Source: Litoribrevibacter albus
GTDB taxonomy: Bacteria > Pseudomonadota > Gammaproteobacteria > Pseudomonadales > Litoribrevibacteraceae
Assembly: GCF_030159995.1 (NCBI RefSeq)
Contig: NZ_BSNM01000027.1
Location: forward strand, 248,001 to 312,000
DNA: 64,000 bases
Direction: 5' to 3'
The notes under the pieces are model-generated. The model had not been told where the DNA came from. It saw nothing but the letters and a program-made list of their open reading frames with translations, and did no database searches. The translations under genes and the position numbers were made by a program. Below are positions 1 to 7,439 of the stretch, one piece after another (position 1 is the first letter of the stretch; each line of letters starts with the position of its first letter).

Positions 1-1
1 A

Positions 2-766
2 ATGCTATTACTTGGTGAACATCCAGACCACATAGAACGCATGGCGGCTCGACTCAAAGAGCTAAGCAAGTATTTGGTATCAGGGTTAATTAATGATTTA
101 CCTCCGAGAGAATTAAACCAGATTGAAGACCTGTATCAGGACTGCGATACCAACACACTTTTTTACCTTCAATCCGGCACCATTCAGGTAGAAAGCAATG
201 ATCGCGTGGTGTTTTATTATGAAGAGGGAGATCTAGTCGGCCTTCAGAACACGCTGGATATCCCGTCACCAAAACTCTCCAGCCCGGACCCGGTTACCGT
301 TATCGCAATCAACAAAGAAATCTTTGCCGATCATGTATCCAACAAACCTCACTGGGCACAATACCTGTTAATCCTCTCGACCTTCTTCAAAGATGCCTAT
401 TCCCGTTTGGCACAAATCCACTCGATTCCCCAAACAGGCTTCCTCACCTTTAAAGCAGGCGACCTGATCATCAAGGAAGGAGACGAGTCCGCTGAAGTCT
501 ATACCATGCTCTCCGGTCATGCGGATGTCATGGTGAAGTCGAAAAAGGTCGGGGATATCTACAGCGAAGAAATTTTTGGTGCGATGGCGGCCTTTACCAA
601 CTCCCCTCGAAGTGCCAGCGTAGTGGCCTCCGAAGAATGCCACGTATTGGCCGTTCCGAAAGACCAGTTTGTGAACCTGATTCAATACCACCCGAAAACT
701 TGCGTCAGCCTCATTGAAAGTATGGCCAGAAAAATTAAATCCATGAACGAGATGATCACGGCCTAA
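2..766 (+). CDS. Protein with two cyclic-nucleotide-binding-like domains (5' end may lie outside the window)
   Basis: The frame is open to the left edge, so the ATG at base 2 need not be the true start; an internal Met at residue 14 is an alternative. Two cNMP-binding-fold domains are visible, roughly residues 45-125 (poorly conserved) and 143-235 (clear). The second has KAGDLIIKEGD followed by a phosphate-binding-cassette-like segment, IFGAMAAF...SPRSAS. In the canonical cassette (FGELA...RxA) a Glu contacts the ribose; here residues 192-196 read FGAMA, so that Glu is missing while the Arg (about 203) is kept. No helix-turn-helix or enzymatic domain is seen. Likely a cytoplasmic sensor; ligand and target are unknown. 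cAMP binding may be altered or lost. Confidence 0.75.
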   Translation: MLLLGEHPDHIERMAARLKELSKYLVSGLINDLPPRELNQIEDLYQDCDTNTLFYLQSGTIQVESNDRVVFYYEEGDLVGLQNTLDIPSPKLSSPDPVTVIAINKEIFADHVSNKPHWAQYLLILSTFFKDAYSRLAQIHSIPQTGFLTFKAGDLIIKEGDESAEVYTMLSGHADVMVKSKKVGDIYSEEIFGAMAAFTNSPRSASVVASEECHVLAVPKDQFVNLIQYHPKTCVSLIESMARKIKSMNEMITA

Positions 767-819
767 ACGCCTGTGAATAAGTCATTTATGGAAACCCGAA
801 CAACTTTCCAATAAATTTT

Positions 820-870
820 AATGAGAATCATTGTTATTTAGTTGACACAAAGATGAGAATGATTATTATT
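820..870 (+). promoter_or_regulatory. Fur-box promoter of the downstream sRNA candidate
   Basis: A consensus -35 TTGACA lies at 842-847 and a -10 (TATTAT) at 864-869 with 16-bp spacing. Two Fur-box-like elements surround it: AATGA-GAA-TCATT at 820-832, and GATGAGAATGATTATTATT at 852-870, which fills the -35/-10 spacer and covers the -10. Fur bound here would block RNA polymerase when iron is plentiful. The promoter does not serve an obvious protein gene: a terminator follows about 70 bp later. Confidence 0.75.
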
Positions 871-875
871 AGAGA

Positions 876-963
876 CAGAAATCAACGAACACACTCATTG
901 GTTTCTATCTCCTCATCAAGCTAATCACGGTTTGCCCCTTCCATTGGAAGGGGCGCTTTTTTT
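876..963 (+). ncRNA. Candidate Fur-repressed small RNA (PrrF/RyhB functional type)
   Basis: The interval between the Fur-box promoter and a strong intrinsic terminator is about 88 nt and has no ORF with a ribosome binding site. Size, iron-box promoter and Rho-independent end are what RyhB and PrrF RNAs show. The middle stretch (about 909-933: a pyrimidine-rich CTCCTCATCA followed by GCTAATCACGG) is unstructured and would be free for mRNA pairing; it recalls, from memory only, the conserved core of Pseudomonas PrrF. The start is inferred from the -10 position. It could instead be an unrelated iron-regulated sRNA. Confidence 0.65.
934..963 (+). terminator. Intrinsic terminator of the sRNA candidate
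   Basis: Perfect 9-bp stem GCCCCTTCC / GGAAGGGGC (934-942 with 946-954), 3-nt loop, followed after two bases by seven T's (957-963). Confidence 0.9.
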
Positions 964-1142
964 CAGCATCATCCATTTCTTTGGATTCACCAGCAAATCA
1001 CACCAACACCTTTCTGTGAACCCAGTCATATCGCGCAAAACCGTTACAATTGGACTCGAAAGAATACAAAAAGGCATTCCCGCTGCTACTACACGATGTC
1101 GTATGATCCCCCGATTACAATAACAATCAATGAGATAGCAGT

Positions 1143-3950
1143 ATGTTGGCACGTGTATTCTTCGTTTCATGCGTTTGTTTTCTACTTCAGGCATGCGGGG
1201 GCGGCTCCGGTGGTGGTAGTGATAACGTTTCCTCTTCATCCACGGAAAACAATAATTCAGTCACTCCGGCGGAAGAAACGGAAGTGGAAAAGGCCCTAAG
1301 AACAGGGGACGCAAGAGAAGTCAGCCAATCAATCACACTGGTTAATGCAGCATTAGATACCATCGATGACTATCGGACACAGTATTCCAGCATCAAACGT
1401 CAACTGCTTCAGTTGAACACAGACGGTTCAGCAAAACAGGATGGCTCAAGCCTGACTAACCTCACCTGGGATGTCACTCACGATGCGGCACAGCTAAAGG
1501 CAACCTTCGGCGTTAATGACACTTTACTGATCAGCAATGCCAGCCAAAACAGCACCGCTGGTTCCGAAGCCTTTGGCATCATCGGCCAAGAAGCAGAGGA
1601 TTCGATCACCAGCCGTTACATGGTATTAGGCAGCAATCCAATGCGGACCTGGCAACGCGGATTCGACATCAATGACGCTATGCATCAGTGGCTAAAAAAC
1701 AGCATTGAATGGCTGACCGGCAGAGAAAATTTTAATGAAACGCCATTGAAAGTACGTATCGCTCACATGAGTGATGGTTATTATTTCCCCGATCAAAGCG
1801 CCACCCGCAACTGGCTGGACACCTATTACCCTGGTCAGGTGGAATACAATGTGGCTGACAGCTGTAACGGCAACGCACTGTTGAGTTGTGTTCAGGAGCA
1901 ACCGGATCTATTGATCATCTCTCAAGAGAAGTTAGACGGCTTATCCACCAGCGTGATCACCAATGCTATTGTACAAGCCCAGGCTCAAGGCACAGCCGTT
2001 CTCTATCTACATACCGATGGCCACATGGAAACGCTGGGCACCGCAATCCTTAACCACTTTAATGTGGAGTTTGTCGGAGACAACTACTGGGATAAGTATT
2101 ACCTCAGCGCACAGAACATGGGTGCTTATCTTGAGGAGACCCCTGAACACATCAGCGAAATAGAAACGCTACTGCAAACCTTATCGCAAAGCTCGGCCCA
2201 ACTTACAGCGACTTTCGACTGGAGTCAGTGCGTTGATGATGATTGCTCTGCGATGCCAAATCTGCAAGCCGATGTCCTCGACGGTGCCAATGAAGTCAGA
2301 AGCATGATGTCCAAATTGGATCAAAACAAAACGAATATCTTCGCCAACAGCGATCGTTACCAACTGGAAAAACTGCTGGCACTGCTTGGGGATCATTATC
2401 GTCAATCCATTCAGTACCCAATGACACGAGGCGAAACCAGCACCAGCGATTTCATTCATGCGATGTATGCCGACATGTCGGTCTATAACATCCGATCGGT
2501 TAACCCTGTCCCAACGGATTTAGGCAACTTTAGCCGTACCGATTTCAGCCACATTACACCAACGAATAAAACCATCAGCATGACCACCAAACGCTACTTC
2601 CGTGCAGCGGGTGTCTATGCAATGCCAGGTCAAACCGTTCAAGTGACCCGCCTAGACAGCAGCGACGTCACCACCAAGGTGTTTGTAAACAGTATTCGCT
2701 CCGGCTCTACTCACTGGTTTGGCGAAAACCAAGCCTACAATCGCCCGAAATATCTACAGAGTACCCATATTGAAATCCAGCCAGGAGAAACCCTCGCTAT
2801 CACTTCACCATACGGCGGCCCAATACAGCTGGAGTTCGGAGAAAATGGTCACACGGTCGAGTTCCGCTTCGAACGCATTGGTCTTCACCCCTTCTGGAAC
2901 GGCAGCGAAGACAACCAAAGCTTTGAGCAACAATTAAGTGCTAATGACTTCGACTGGGCAGAGTTATCCACAGCCGGATTTGAAGTGCACTCTCGTACCT
3001 CGAAAATGGTGAACTCAATGAATAACTGGGGAGGCACCGCTGCGGACGTTGCTCTCGCCACCGAACGCTATGTCTCGAACCTGCCTCATGTATTGGCAGG
3101 CTTCCAAGGCCCTGGCATTGATGTCATCCCAGAGATTCATGACTTTGCCAATGATAATGGCTTTACGGTAACCAATATCGACATTGTGAAACACATGAAT
3201 GCCGATCAACCCACCTGTGGCTGGGGCTGCTCGGGCAACCCGTATGATGCTGGCTGGGATTTCTCGCCAATCGGTCATGGTGACATTCATGAGTTAGGGC
3301 ATGGGCTGGAACGTTCTCGTTTCCGCTTTGAAGGCTGGCCAACGCACGCCAGTACCAATCCGTACTCCTATCATTCAAAGTCCCATTATTATCAAGACAC
3401 AGGGAACGAACCTAACTGCCAGTCGTTACCTTTCAAAGAATTGTTCGATGCGTTACAAGCCGCGCAATCACAAGCCGATCCGACTCAATACATGATCGAT
3501 CAAGGCTTTACTGACTGGTCGCACGGCGCGGCGATCTACATTCAAATGATGATGGCCTCACAAGCCCAAGGCGTTCTACAAGACGGCTGGATGCTGCTAC
3601 CAAGACTACACATAGTAGAAAGAGAGTTCGGTTCAGCACTAAGCGATGAAACTACCTGGGATGCCAATAAAACTGCGCTGGGTTTCTCTACCTACAGCTT
3701 GGCCGAAGCCAACTCGATCAATAAAAATGATTGGCTGAACATTGCGCTCAGCAAAGTTACAGGACTGGCGATGGACAGCTACCTAACGATGTGGGGCTTC
3801 CCGCCAAGCACCAAAGCGCAACAACAAGTGACCGCACTTGGCTTACCCGCAATGAACAAAACCTTCTACGCATCGGAAGGTACTGAGTTCTGTAAAGGGT
3901 TTGATAAACCGGCGGTGGCTATTGATGGAACGAGTACTTGGCCTTTGTAG
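1143..3950 (+). CDS. ImpA-like M60 (enhancin) family zinc metalloprotease, lipoprotein
   Basis: The 935-aa product starts with a lipoprotein signal: hydrophobic residues 5-15, lipobox LQAC with the modified Cys at 18, then a Gly/Ser-rich linker. The zincin motif HELGH is at residues 716-720 and a Glu follows at 730 (RFRFEGW), fitting the HExxH-x(8-28)-E pattern of peptidase M60. Length and layout match Pseudomonas ImpA (about 920 aa), which cleaves heavily O-glycosylated host proteins, more closely than the longer SslE/AcfD mucinases. Predicted to sit on the outer membrane or be exported; substrates here are unknown and may be environmental glycoproteins. A short A-rich AATAACAAT lies about 16 bp before the ATG. 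Monocistronic. Confidence 0.85.
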   Translation: MLARVFFVSCVCFLLQACGGGSGGGSDNVSSSSTENNNSVTPAEETEVEKALRTGDAREVSQSITLVNAALDTIDDYRTQYSSIKRQLLQLNTDGSAKQDGSSLTNLTWDVTHDAAQLKATFGVNDTLLISNASQNSTAGSEAFGIIGQEAEDSITSRYMVLGSNPMRTWQRGFDINDAMHQWLKNSIEWLTGRENFNETPLKVRIAHMSDGYYFPDQSATRNWLDTYYPGQVEYNVADSCNGNALLSCVQEQPDLLIISQEKLDGLSTSVITNAIVQAQAQGTAVLYLHTDGHMETLGTAILNHFNVEFVGDNYWDKYYLSAQNMGAYLEETPEHISEIETLLQTLSQSSAQLTATFDWSQCVDDDCSAMPNLQADVLDGANEVRSMMSKLDQNKTNIFANSDRYQLEKLLALLGDHYRQSIQYPMTRGETSTSDFIHAMYADMSVYNIRSVNPVPTDLGNFSRTDFSHITPTNKTISMTTKRYFRAAGVYAMPGQTVQVTRLDSSDVTTKVFVNSIRSGSTHWFGENQAYNRPKYLQSTHIEIQPGETLAITSPYGGPIQLEFGENGHTVEFRFERIGLHPFWNGSEDNQSFEQQLSANDFDWAELSTAGFEVHSRTSKMVNSMNNWGGTAADVALATERYVSNLPHVLAGFQGPGIDVIPEIHDFANDNGFTVTNIDIVKHMNADQPTCGWGCSGNPYDAGWDFSPIGHGDIHELGHGLERSRFRFEGWPTHASTNPYSYHSKSHYYQDTGNEPNCQSLPFKELFDALQAAQSQADPTQYMIDQGFTDWSHGAAIYIQMMMASQAQGVLQDGWMLLPRLHIVEREFGSALSDETTWDANKTALGFSTYSLAEANSINKNDWLNIALSKVTGLAMDSYLTMWGFPPSTKAQQQVTALGLPAMNKTFYASEGTEFCKGFDKPAVAIDGTSTWPL

Positions 3951-3960
3951 CTAGGTCGAC

Positions 3961-3988
3961 AGAAGCCCTGTTTTGTCTCAGGGCTTCT
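3961..3988. terminator. Inverted repeat between convergent genes, probable bidirectional terminator
   Basis: Ten-bp perfect arms AGAAGCCCTG / CAGGGCTTCT separated by 8 nt, just after the ImpA-like stop and overlapping the last bases of the opposing gene. No long T tract follows on either strand, so termination efficiency is uncertain. Confidence 0.5.
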
Positions 3989-4376
3989 ACCGACACTCCC
4001 GCCAGATTTGATCCTTCAAAGCGAGCTTCTTAGCCTTCAAACGCTTAGCTTCTTTCAGGGTATAACCTTTCTTTAACTTGTCTTTGAGATTGACCAATTC
4101 AATCCGCCATTGGTTGCATTGTTTCACTTCGTCCAGAAACGATGCTTTAGGATTGGTTTTCTTGGATTGAAGGTTCCAGTCGACCGTATCAACATCCACC
4201 GCAAGCATGTAGTTCATCACGCCGAACGTGACGACCTGAGCCCCCGGGTGAACGCTGTAAGGTAAATTGGTGAAGTGAGTGGTTCCCCTGTCATCTTTCC
4301 AGGTAAAGATTTCAGCGGATAACGAGACAGGCATAAATAACCAAAAGCACAGTATCCATCCCAGATAATGTTTCAT
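3987..4376 (-). CDS. DUF4124-domain exported protein
   Basis: The 129-aa product begins with a cleavable signal peptide (about residues 1-21, ending SLSA) followed at once by the DUF4124 signature, EIFTWKDDRGTTHFTN, a WxDxxGxxHF pattern. The C-terminal half is Lys-rich and helical (KLKKGYTLKEAKRLKAKK). DUF4124 proteins are small periplasmic proteins of unknown function common in gammaproteobacteria. It is divergent from the Rieske gene with 77 bp between them and stands alone. No function can be assigned beyond periplasmic location. Confidence 0.75.
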   Translation of the reverse strand: MKHYLGWILCFWLFMPVSLSAEIFTWKDDRGTTHFTNLPYSVHPGAQVVTFGVMNYMLAVDVDTVDWNLQSKKTNPKASFLDEVKQCNQWRIELVNLKDKLKKGYTLKEAKRLKAKKLALKDQIWRECR

Positions 4377-4453
4377 TGCAACAAGTCCTTTTATCTTGAG
4401 CTTTCTCTTTTGTTATACTTCCGTCCTTCTTTCGACATCTATTCGCAATTAGT

Positions 4454-4777
4454 ATGAAATACCTTTGTAAGCTCTCAGATCTTGAAAACAATCAAAGTAA
4501 AGGCTTTGAATTGGACGATGACACATCGGTGTTTCTGGTGAAAAAGTCGGACCATGTGTATGGCTACAAAAACTATTGCCCGCATCTGGGGGTCAATCTG
4601 GAGTGGCAACCGGATCAGTTTTTGGACAGCACGGATACGTTAATCCAATGTGCTATGCACGGTGCCTTGTTCAGTATTGAAAGTGGTTTGTGTATTAGTG
4701 GCCCATGTAATGGCCAAACGCTACAAAGAATTGCCATCCACATCGAAGAGGATGGCATTTATTTGGATGAGCAATAA
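4454..4777 (+). CDS. Rieske [2Fe-2S] ferredoxin-like protein
   Basis: This 107-aa protein is a single Rieske domain. Cluster ligands are visible as C42-P-H44 and C66-A-M-H69, followed by the typical SGLCISGPC turn. There is no membrane anchor or oxygenase catalytic domain, so it resembles stand-alone Rieske ferredoxins that shuttle electrons to a dehydrogenase or oxygenase, or act as a redox/assembly factor. No reductase or oxygenase gene lies beside it. Its 3' end faces sfsA, 32 bp away. Confidence 0.85.
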   Translation: MKYLCKLSDLENNQSKGFELDDDTSVFLVKKSDHVYGYKNYCPHLGVNLEWQPDQFLDSTDTLIQCAMHGALFSIESGLCISGPCNGQTLQRIAIHIEEDGIYLDEQ

Positions 4778-4809
4778 GATTTTATTGACTGTCATTCAAC
4801 CGAGTGGAC

Positions 4810-5508
4810 TCAAAGAACCACAGGTAAGCCCTTAACGACGTCTGCGCTGTCCTCGGTAAACGCGACTTGGTAAGCAAGGACCTTTACACCTGCTTTTACA
4901 GCGTCTCTCAATAATCGCCCATACTCAGGATCGATGTGATCAGCAGGTGCAGCTCTTTCTATTCCGGTATGTTGCACACAAAAGATCAAGGCCGCCTGGA
5001 CGCCCGACTGCACTAATTCGGTAAGTTCTTTAAGGTGTTTTTGACCTCGTTCAGTAACGGAATCAGGGAAGCAGCCTAAGCCATGCTCTTCAAGTAAAGT
5101 CATGCTTTTGACTTCCACATAACAATACTCACCAGCTTCATTCTCGCCCCGAAGATCAATGCGGCTGTTACCGATCTTTACTTCGGATTTCCAGGATGAA
5201 AACTCCGACAGCTCGGTGATCACGTTATTTTCGAGCGCTTCTTTAATCAGCTTGTTAGCCAAATGGGTGTTAATGCCGATCTTATGACCGTTTGATAACT
5301 CAACAATTTCAGAGGTTCCGGGCAACTTTCTCTTAGGGTTATCAGAGAGTGAATACCACACGATATCCCCTTCCGAACCACAATTTTTCATCGAGCCGGT
5401 ATTAGGGCAATGAATGGTCAATACGCCATCGTTTGTTTCTAAATCCAAAAAGAACCGTTTATAACGTTTTATCCAACGTCCTGACTCTAACTTACTAGAA
5501 TATTTCAT
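4810..5508 (-). CDS. sfsA: SfsA family protein (sugar fermentation stimulation protein A)
   Basis: The 232-aa length and conserved stretches fit SfsA: CPNTGSMKNC near the N-terminus, RIDLRG (a nuclease-like acidic motif), YVEVKSMTL and FPDSVTERGQKH. SfsA was named from a maltose-metabolism phenotype in Escherichia coli; the fold combines an OB-like N-terminal domain with a PD-(D/E)xK nuclease-like core, and nucleic-acid binding has been proposed. Biochemical role remains unsettled. It is divergent from dksA, an adjacency also common in gammaproteobacteria, where sfsA often sits next to dksA. Confidence 0.92.
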   Translation of the reverse strand: MKYSSKLESGRWIKRYKRFFLDLETNDGVLTIHCPNTGSMKNCGSEGDIVWYSLSDNPKRKLPGTSEIVELSNGHKIGINTHLANKLIKEALENNVITELSEFSSWKSEVKIGNSRIDLRGENEAGEYCYVEVKSMTLLEEHGLGCFPDSVTERGQKHLKELTELVQSGVQAALIFCVQHTGIERAAPADHIDPEYGRLLRDAVKAGVKVLAYQVAFTEDSADVVKGLPVVL

Positions 5509-5703
5509 TGAGCTATACTTACCTATTAGCCTGCTTTTAAGCCATATTAATCAAGCGTTAATGACTTGGTTTCGTTCAAAGCGCGAAGAGTATGGCATAA
5601 AAGAAATTTATCTGGTAATGTCTCCCAGCTTGGACGGGGAAGGACTATTCCCAGGCCAGATAACACTATATATGTCAGGATGGGTAGTTAAAGAGGCACC
5701 TAT

Positions 5704-6135
5704 ATGCCAGAGAACCAAGAAAAGCTGCTATCAACCTTCACTCCTTATGAGATTAAAGAGGGTGAAGAGTACATGAATGAAGCTCAGCGTGAGCACTTCA
5801 CTCAAATCCTTAACAACTGGAAACAGCAGTTAATGGAAGAAGTAGATCGCACTGTGCATCACATGCAAAATGAGGCAGAAAATTACGCTGACCCAAGTGA
5901 TCGGGCGACTCAGGAAGAAGAATTCAGTCTTGAACTTCGCACTCGTGATCGTGAGCGTAAGCTAATCAAGAAGATTGAGAAAACTCTCGAGCTGATTGAA
6001 AAAGACGATTACGGCTTCTGCGATGCATGCGGCATTGAAATCGGTATTCGCCGCCTAGAGGCTCGCCCAACCGCGACGCTATGTATCGACTGTAAGACCC
6101 TCGCTGAGCTGAAAGAAAAGACTACCGGTCTTTAA
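5704..6135 (+). CDS. dksA: RNA polymerase-binding transcription factor DksA
   Basis: DksA enters the RNA polymerase secondary channel and, with ppGpp, drives the stringent response. The 143-aa protein has the long coiled coil, its tip carrying the two functional acids D63 and D66 in ADPSDRA (equivalent to E. coli D71/D74), and the four-Cys zinc site C106, C109, C127, C130. The EEEFSLELRTRDRERKLIKK segment is nearly identical to E. coli. The start is supported by AAGAGG about 8 bp upstream of the ATG. A strong terminator separates it from gluQ, the same neighbour as in E. coli. Confidence 0.97.
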   Translation: MPENQEKLLSTFTPYEIKEGEEYMNEAQREHFTQILNNWKQQLMEEVDRTVHHMQNEAENYADPSDRATQEEEFSLELRTRDRERKLIKKIEKTLELIEKDDYGFCDACGIEIGIRRLEARPTATLCIDCKTLAELKEKTTGL

Positions 6136-6154
6136 TCCCTTCATCCTCAGACAT

Positions 6155-6190
6155 AGCAGGCGGTCATATCATGACCTCCTGCTTTGTTTT
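6155..6190 (+). terminator. dksA terminator
   Basis: Long hairpin: AGCAGG pairs with CCTGCT and GGTCAT with ATGACC around one mismatch (6155-6183), followed by TTGTTTT. Confidence 0.8.
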
Positions 6191-6209
6191 CTAGCCTGTA
6201 CTCCACTGT

Positions 6210-7097
6210 ATGTACATCGGACGCTTTGCCCCCTCACCTACCGGCCCGTTACACATGGGTTCCTTATTGGCTGCGGTCATTAGTTTTTTTGATGCCAAAG
6301 CACACCAAGGTCAATGGTTAGTTCGTATTGAAGACATCGATCCCCCCAGAGAACAACCGGGCGCAAGCGATAGCATCCTCAGAACATTGGAAGCTCATCA
6401 CCTGTATTGGGATCAAGAGGTGTGGTATCAAAGCCAACGCCATGACGCCTATCAGGCAGCTATCGACCAATTACTCGCACAAGAAGCCATTTATCCGTGC
6501 CAATGTTCTCGTAAACAACTGAGTCAATTTAACGAACAACGCTCTCAGTTTAACGCACAACTGCCTAATGTCTTACCTCATCCAGAAAAGTGCATTCAGC
6601 CGCTAAACCCTAATGCACCCTATGCGTTGCGGGCAAAACCTGGCAATTATGACTATCAGGATCTATACCAAGGGCTTCAACAGGGCATCGATGGCCACTT
6701 TGTGGTAAAAAGGCGGGATCAACTCTTCGCCTATCAACTGGCGGTCGTGGTTGACGATCACGAACAAAACATCAGCCATGTCATCCGTGGATACGACCTG
6801 TTGGATTCCACGCCTAAACAGCTATTGCTGTATCAAGCACTGGGCTATCAAGCCCCTGTATTTGGGCACTTCCCGGTTATCGTCGCCGAAAACGGTCAAA
6901 AGTTAAGCAAGCAGAACTTCGCTCCGGCCATTGATAACCAGCTAGCACTGAGCAATCTTCAACAGGTCTATCGTTATCTCGGCTTAGAAACTCCAGAAAC
7001 TGATAATTTAACCGAGTTTCTTGAATTCGGCTGCAAACAGTGGAAGCAGAAACTCCCTGATTGCATCAAATCTGAAAGCATTCAGGAAAGCGCTTAA
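6210..7097 (+). CDS. gluQ: Glutamyl-Q tRNA(Asp) synthetase
   Basis: GluQ charges queuosine of tRNA(Asp) with glutamate. It is a truncated glutamyl-tRNA synthetase without anticodon-binding domain, and 295 aa fits. Visible motifs: FAPSPTGPLHMGSL (class I HIGH signature as HMGS) at the N-terminus, a Cys-containing zinc region starting PCQCSRKQL and closed by a later Cys, and KLSKQN in the KMSKS position around residue 232. It lies directly after dksA, as in many gammaproteobacteria. The start codon sits 20 bp after the dksA terminator stem; no strong Shine-Dalgarno is seen. Confidence 0.95.
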   Translation: MYIGRFAPSPTGPLHMGSLLAAVISFFDAKAHQGQWLVRIEDIDPPREQPGASDSILRTLEAHHLYWDQEVWYQSQRHDAYQAAIDQLLAQEAIYPCQCSRKQLSQFNEQRSQFNAQLPNVLPHPEKCIQPLNPNAPYALRAKPGNYDYQDLYQGLQQGIDGHFVVKRRDQLFAYQLAVVVDDHEQNISHVIRGYDLLDSTPKQLLLYQALGYQAPVFGHFPVIVAENGQKLSKQNFAPAIDNQLALSNLQQVYRYLGLETPETDNLTEFLEFGCKQWKQKLPDCIKSESIQESA

Positions 7098-7233
7098 AAC
7101 CCGATTCACGCCACCCAATCAAATTTTTTGTCTGGATTTGAGTTTCTACCACGATATTCGGAGCGACTTTCATTACAATGTCGCTAAGGATTTATTGCTA
7201 AGCCGATGATAGGCTTGGCATTCGCTTCATTTT

Positions 7234-7245
7234 AAAAATAAAAAT
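7234..7245 (+). promoter_or_regulatory. A-rich AAN-repeat upstream of cbrX (possible Hfq/Crc site)
   Basis: AAAAATAAAAAT reads as four consecutive AAN triplets and ends 17 nt before the cbrX ATG. This matches the AAnAAnAA pattern bound by the Hfq distal face in catabolite-repression targets of pseudomonads. A-rich runs can occur by chance upstream of genes, so this is suggestive only. Confidence 0.4.
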
Positions 7246-7262
7246 GGGTTGGATAACCTCGA

Positions 7263-7439
7263 ATGTACGTCTATCGATTGTTGTTTCTGATGGTTTTAGG
7301 GATTTATGTATTCTCTCCCATCATTATGAACTGGTGGTTAGAGCCTGGTGGCTCTTGGTATCGCCCTTACATCATCTGGTTTTTTGTAATCATTCTTTCT
7401 TTCTGGCTGAGCCGACAGCGAGGTGACGATGACTTTTGA
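7263..7439 (+). CDS. cbrX: CbrX-like small membrane protein preceding CbrA
   Basis: A 58-aa ORF runs from ATG 7263 to TGA 7437-7439 and overlaps the cbrA start by 11 bp, implying translational coupling. It encodes two hydrophobic segments: about residues 4-22 (YRLLFLMVLGIYVFSPII) and 36-50 (YIIWFFVIILSFWLS), separated by a short loop NWWLEPGGSWY. In Pseudomonas a short ORF at this exact place, cbrX, is co-transcribed with cbrA and affects its translation; I base the name on position, size and topology. Whether the peptide has its own function, for example in assembling the transporter-like half of CbrA, is unknown. Confidence 0.75.
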   Translation: MYVYRLLFLMVLGIYVFSPIIMNWWLEPGGSWYRPYIIWFFVIILSFWLSRQRGDDDF

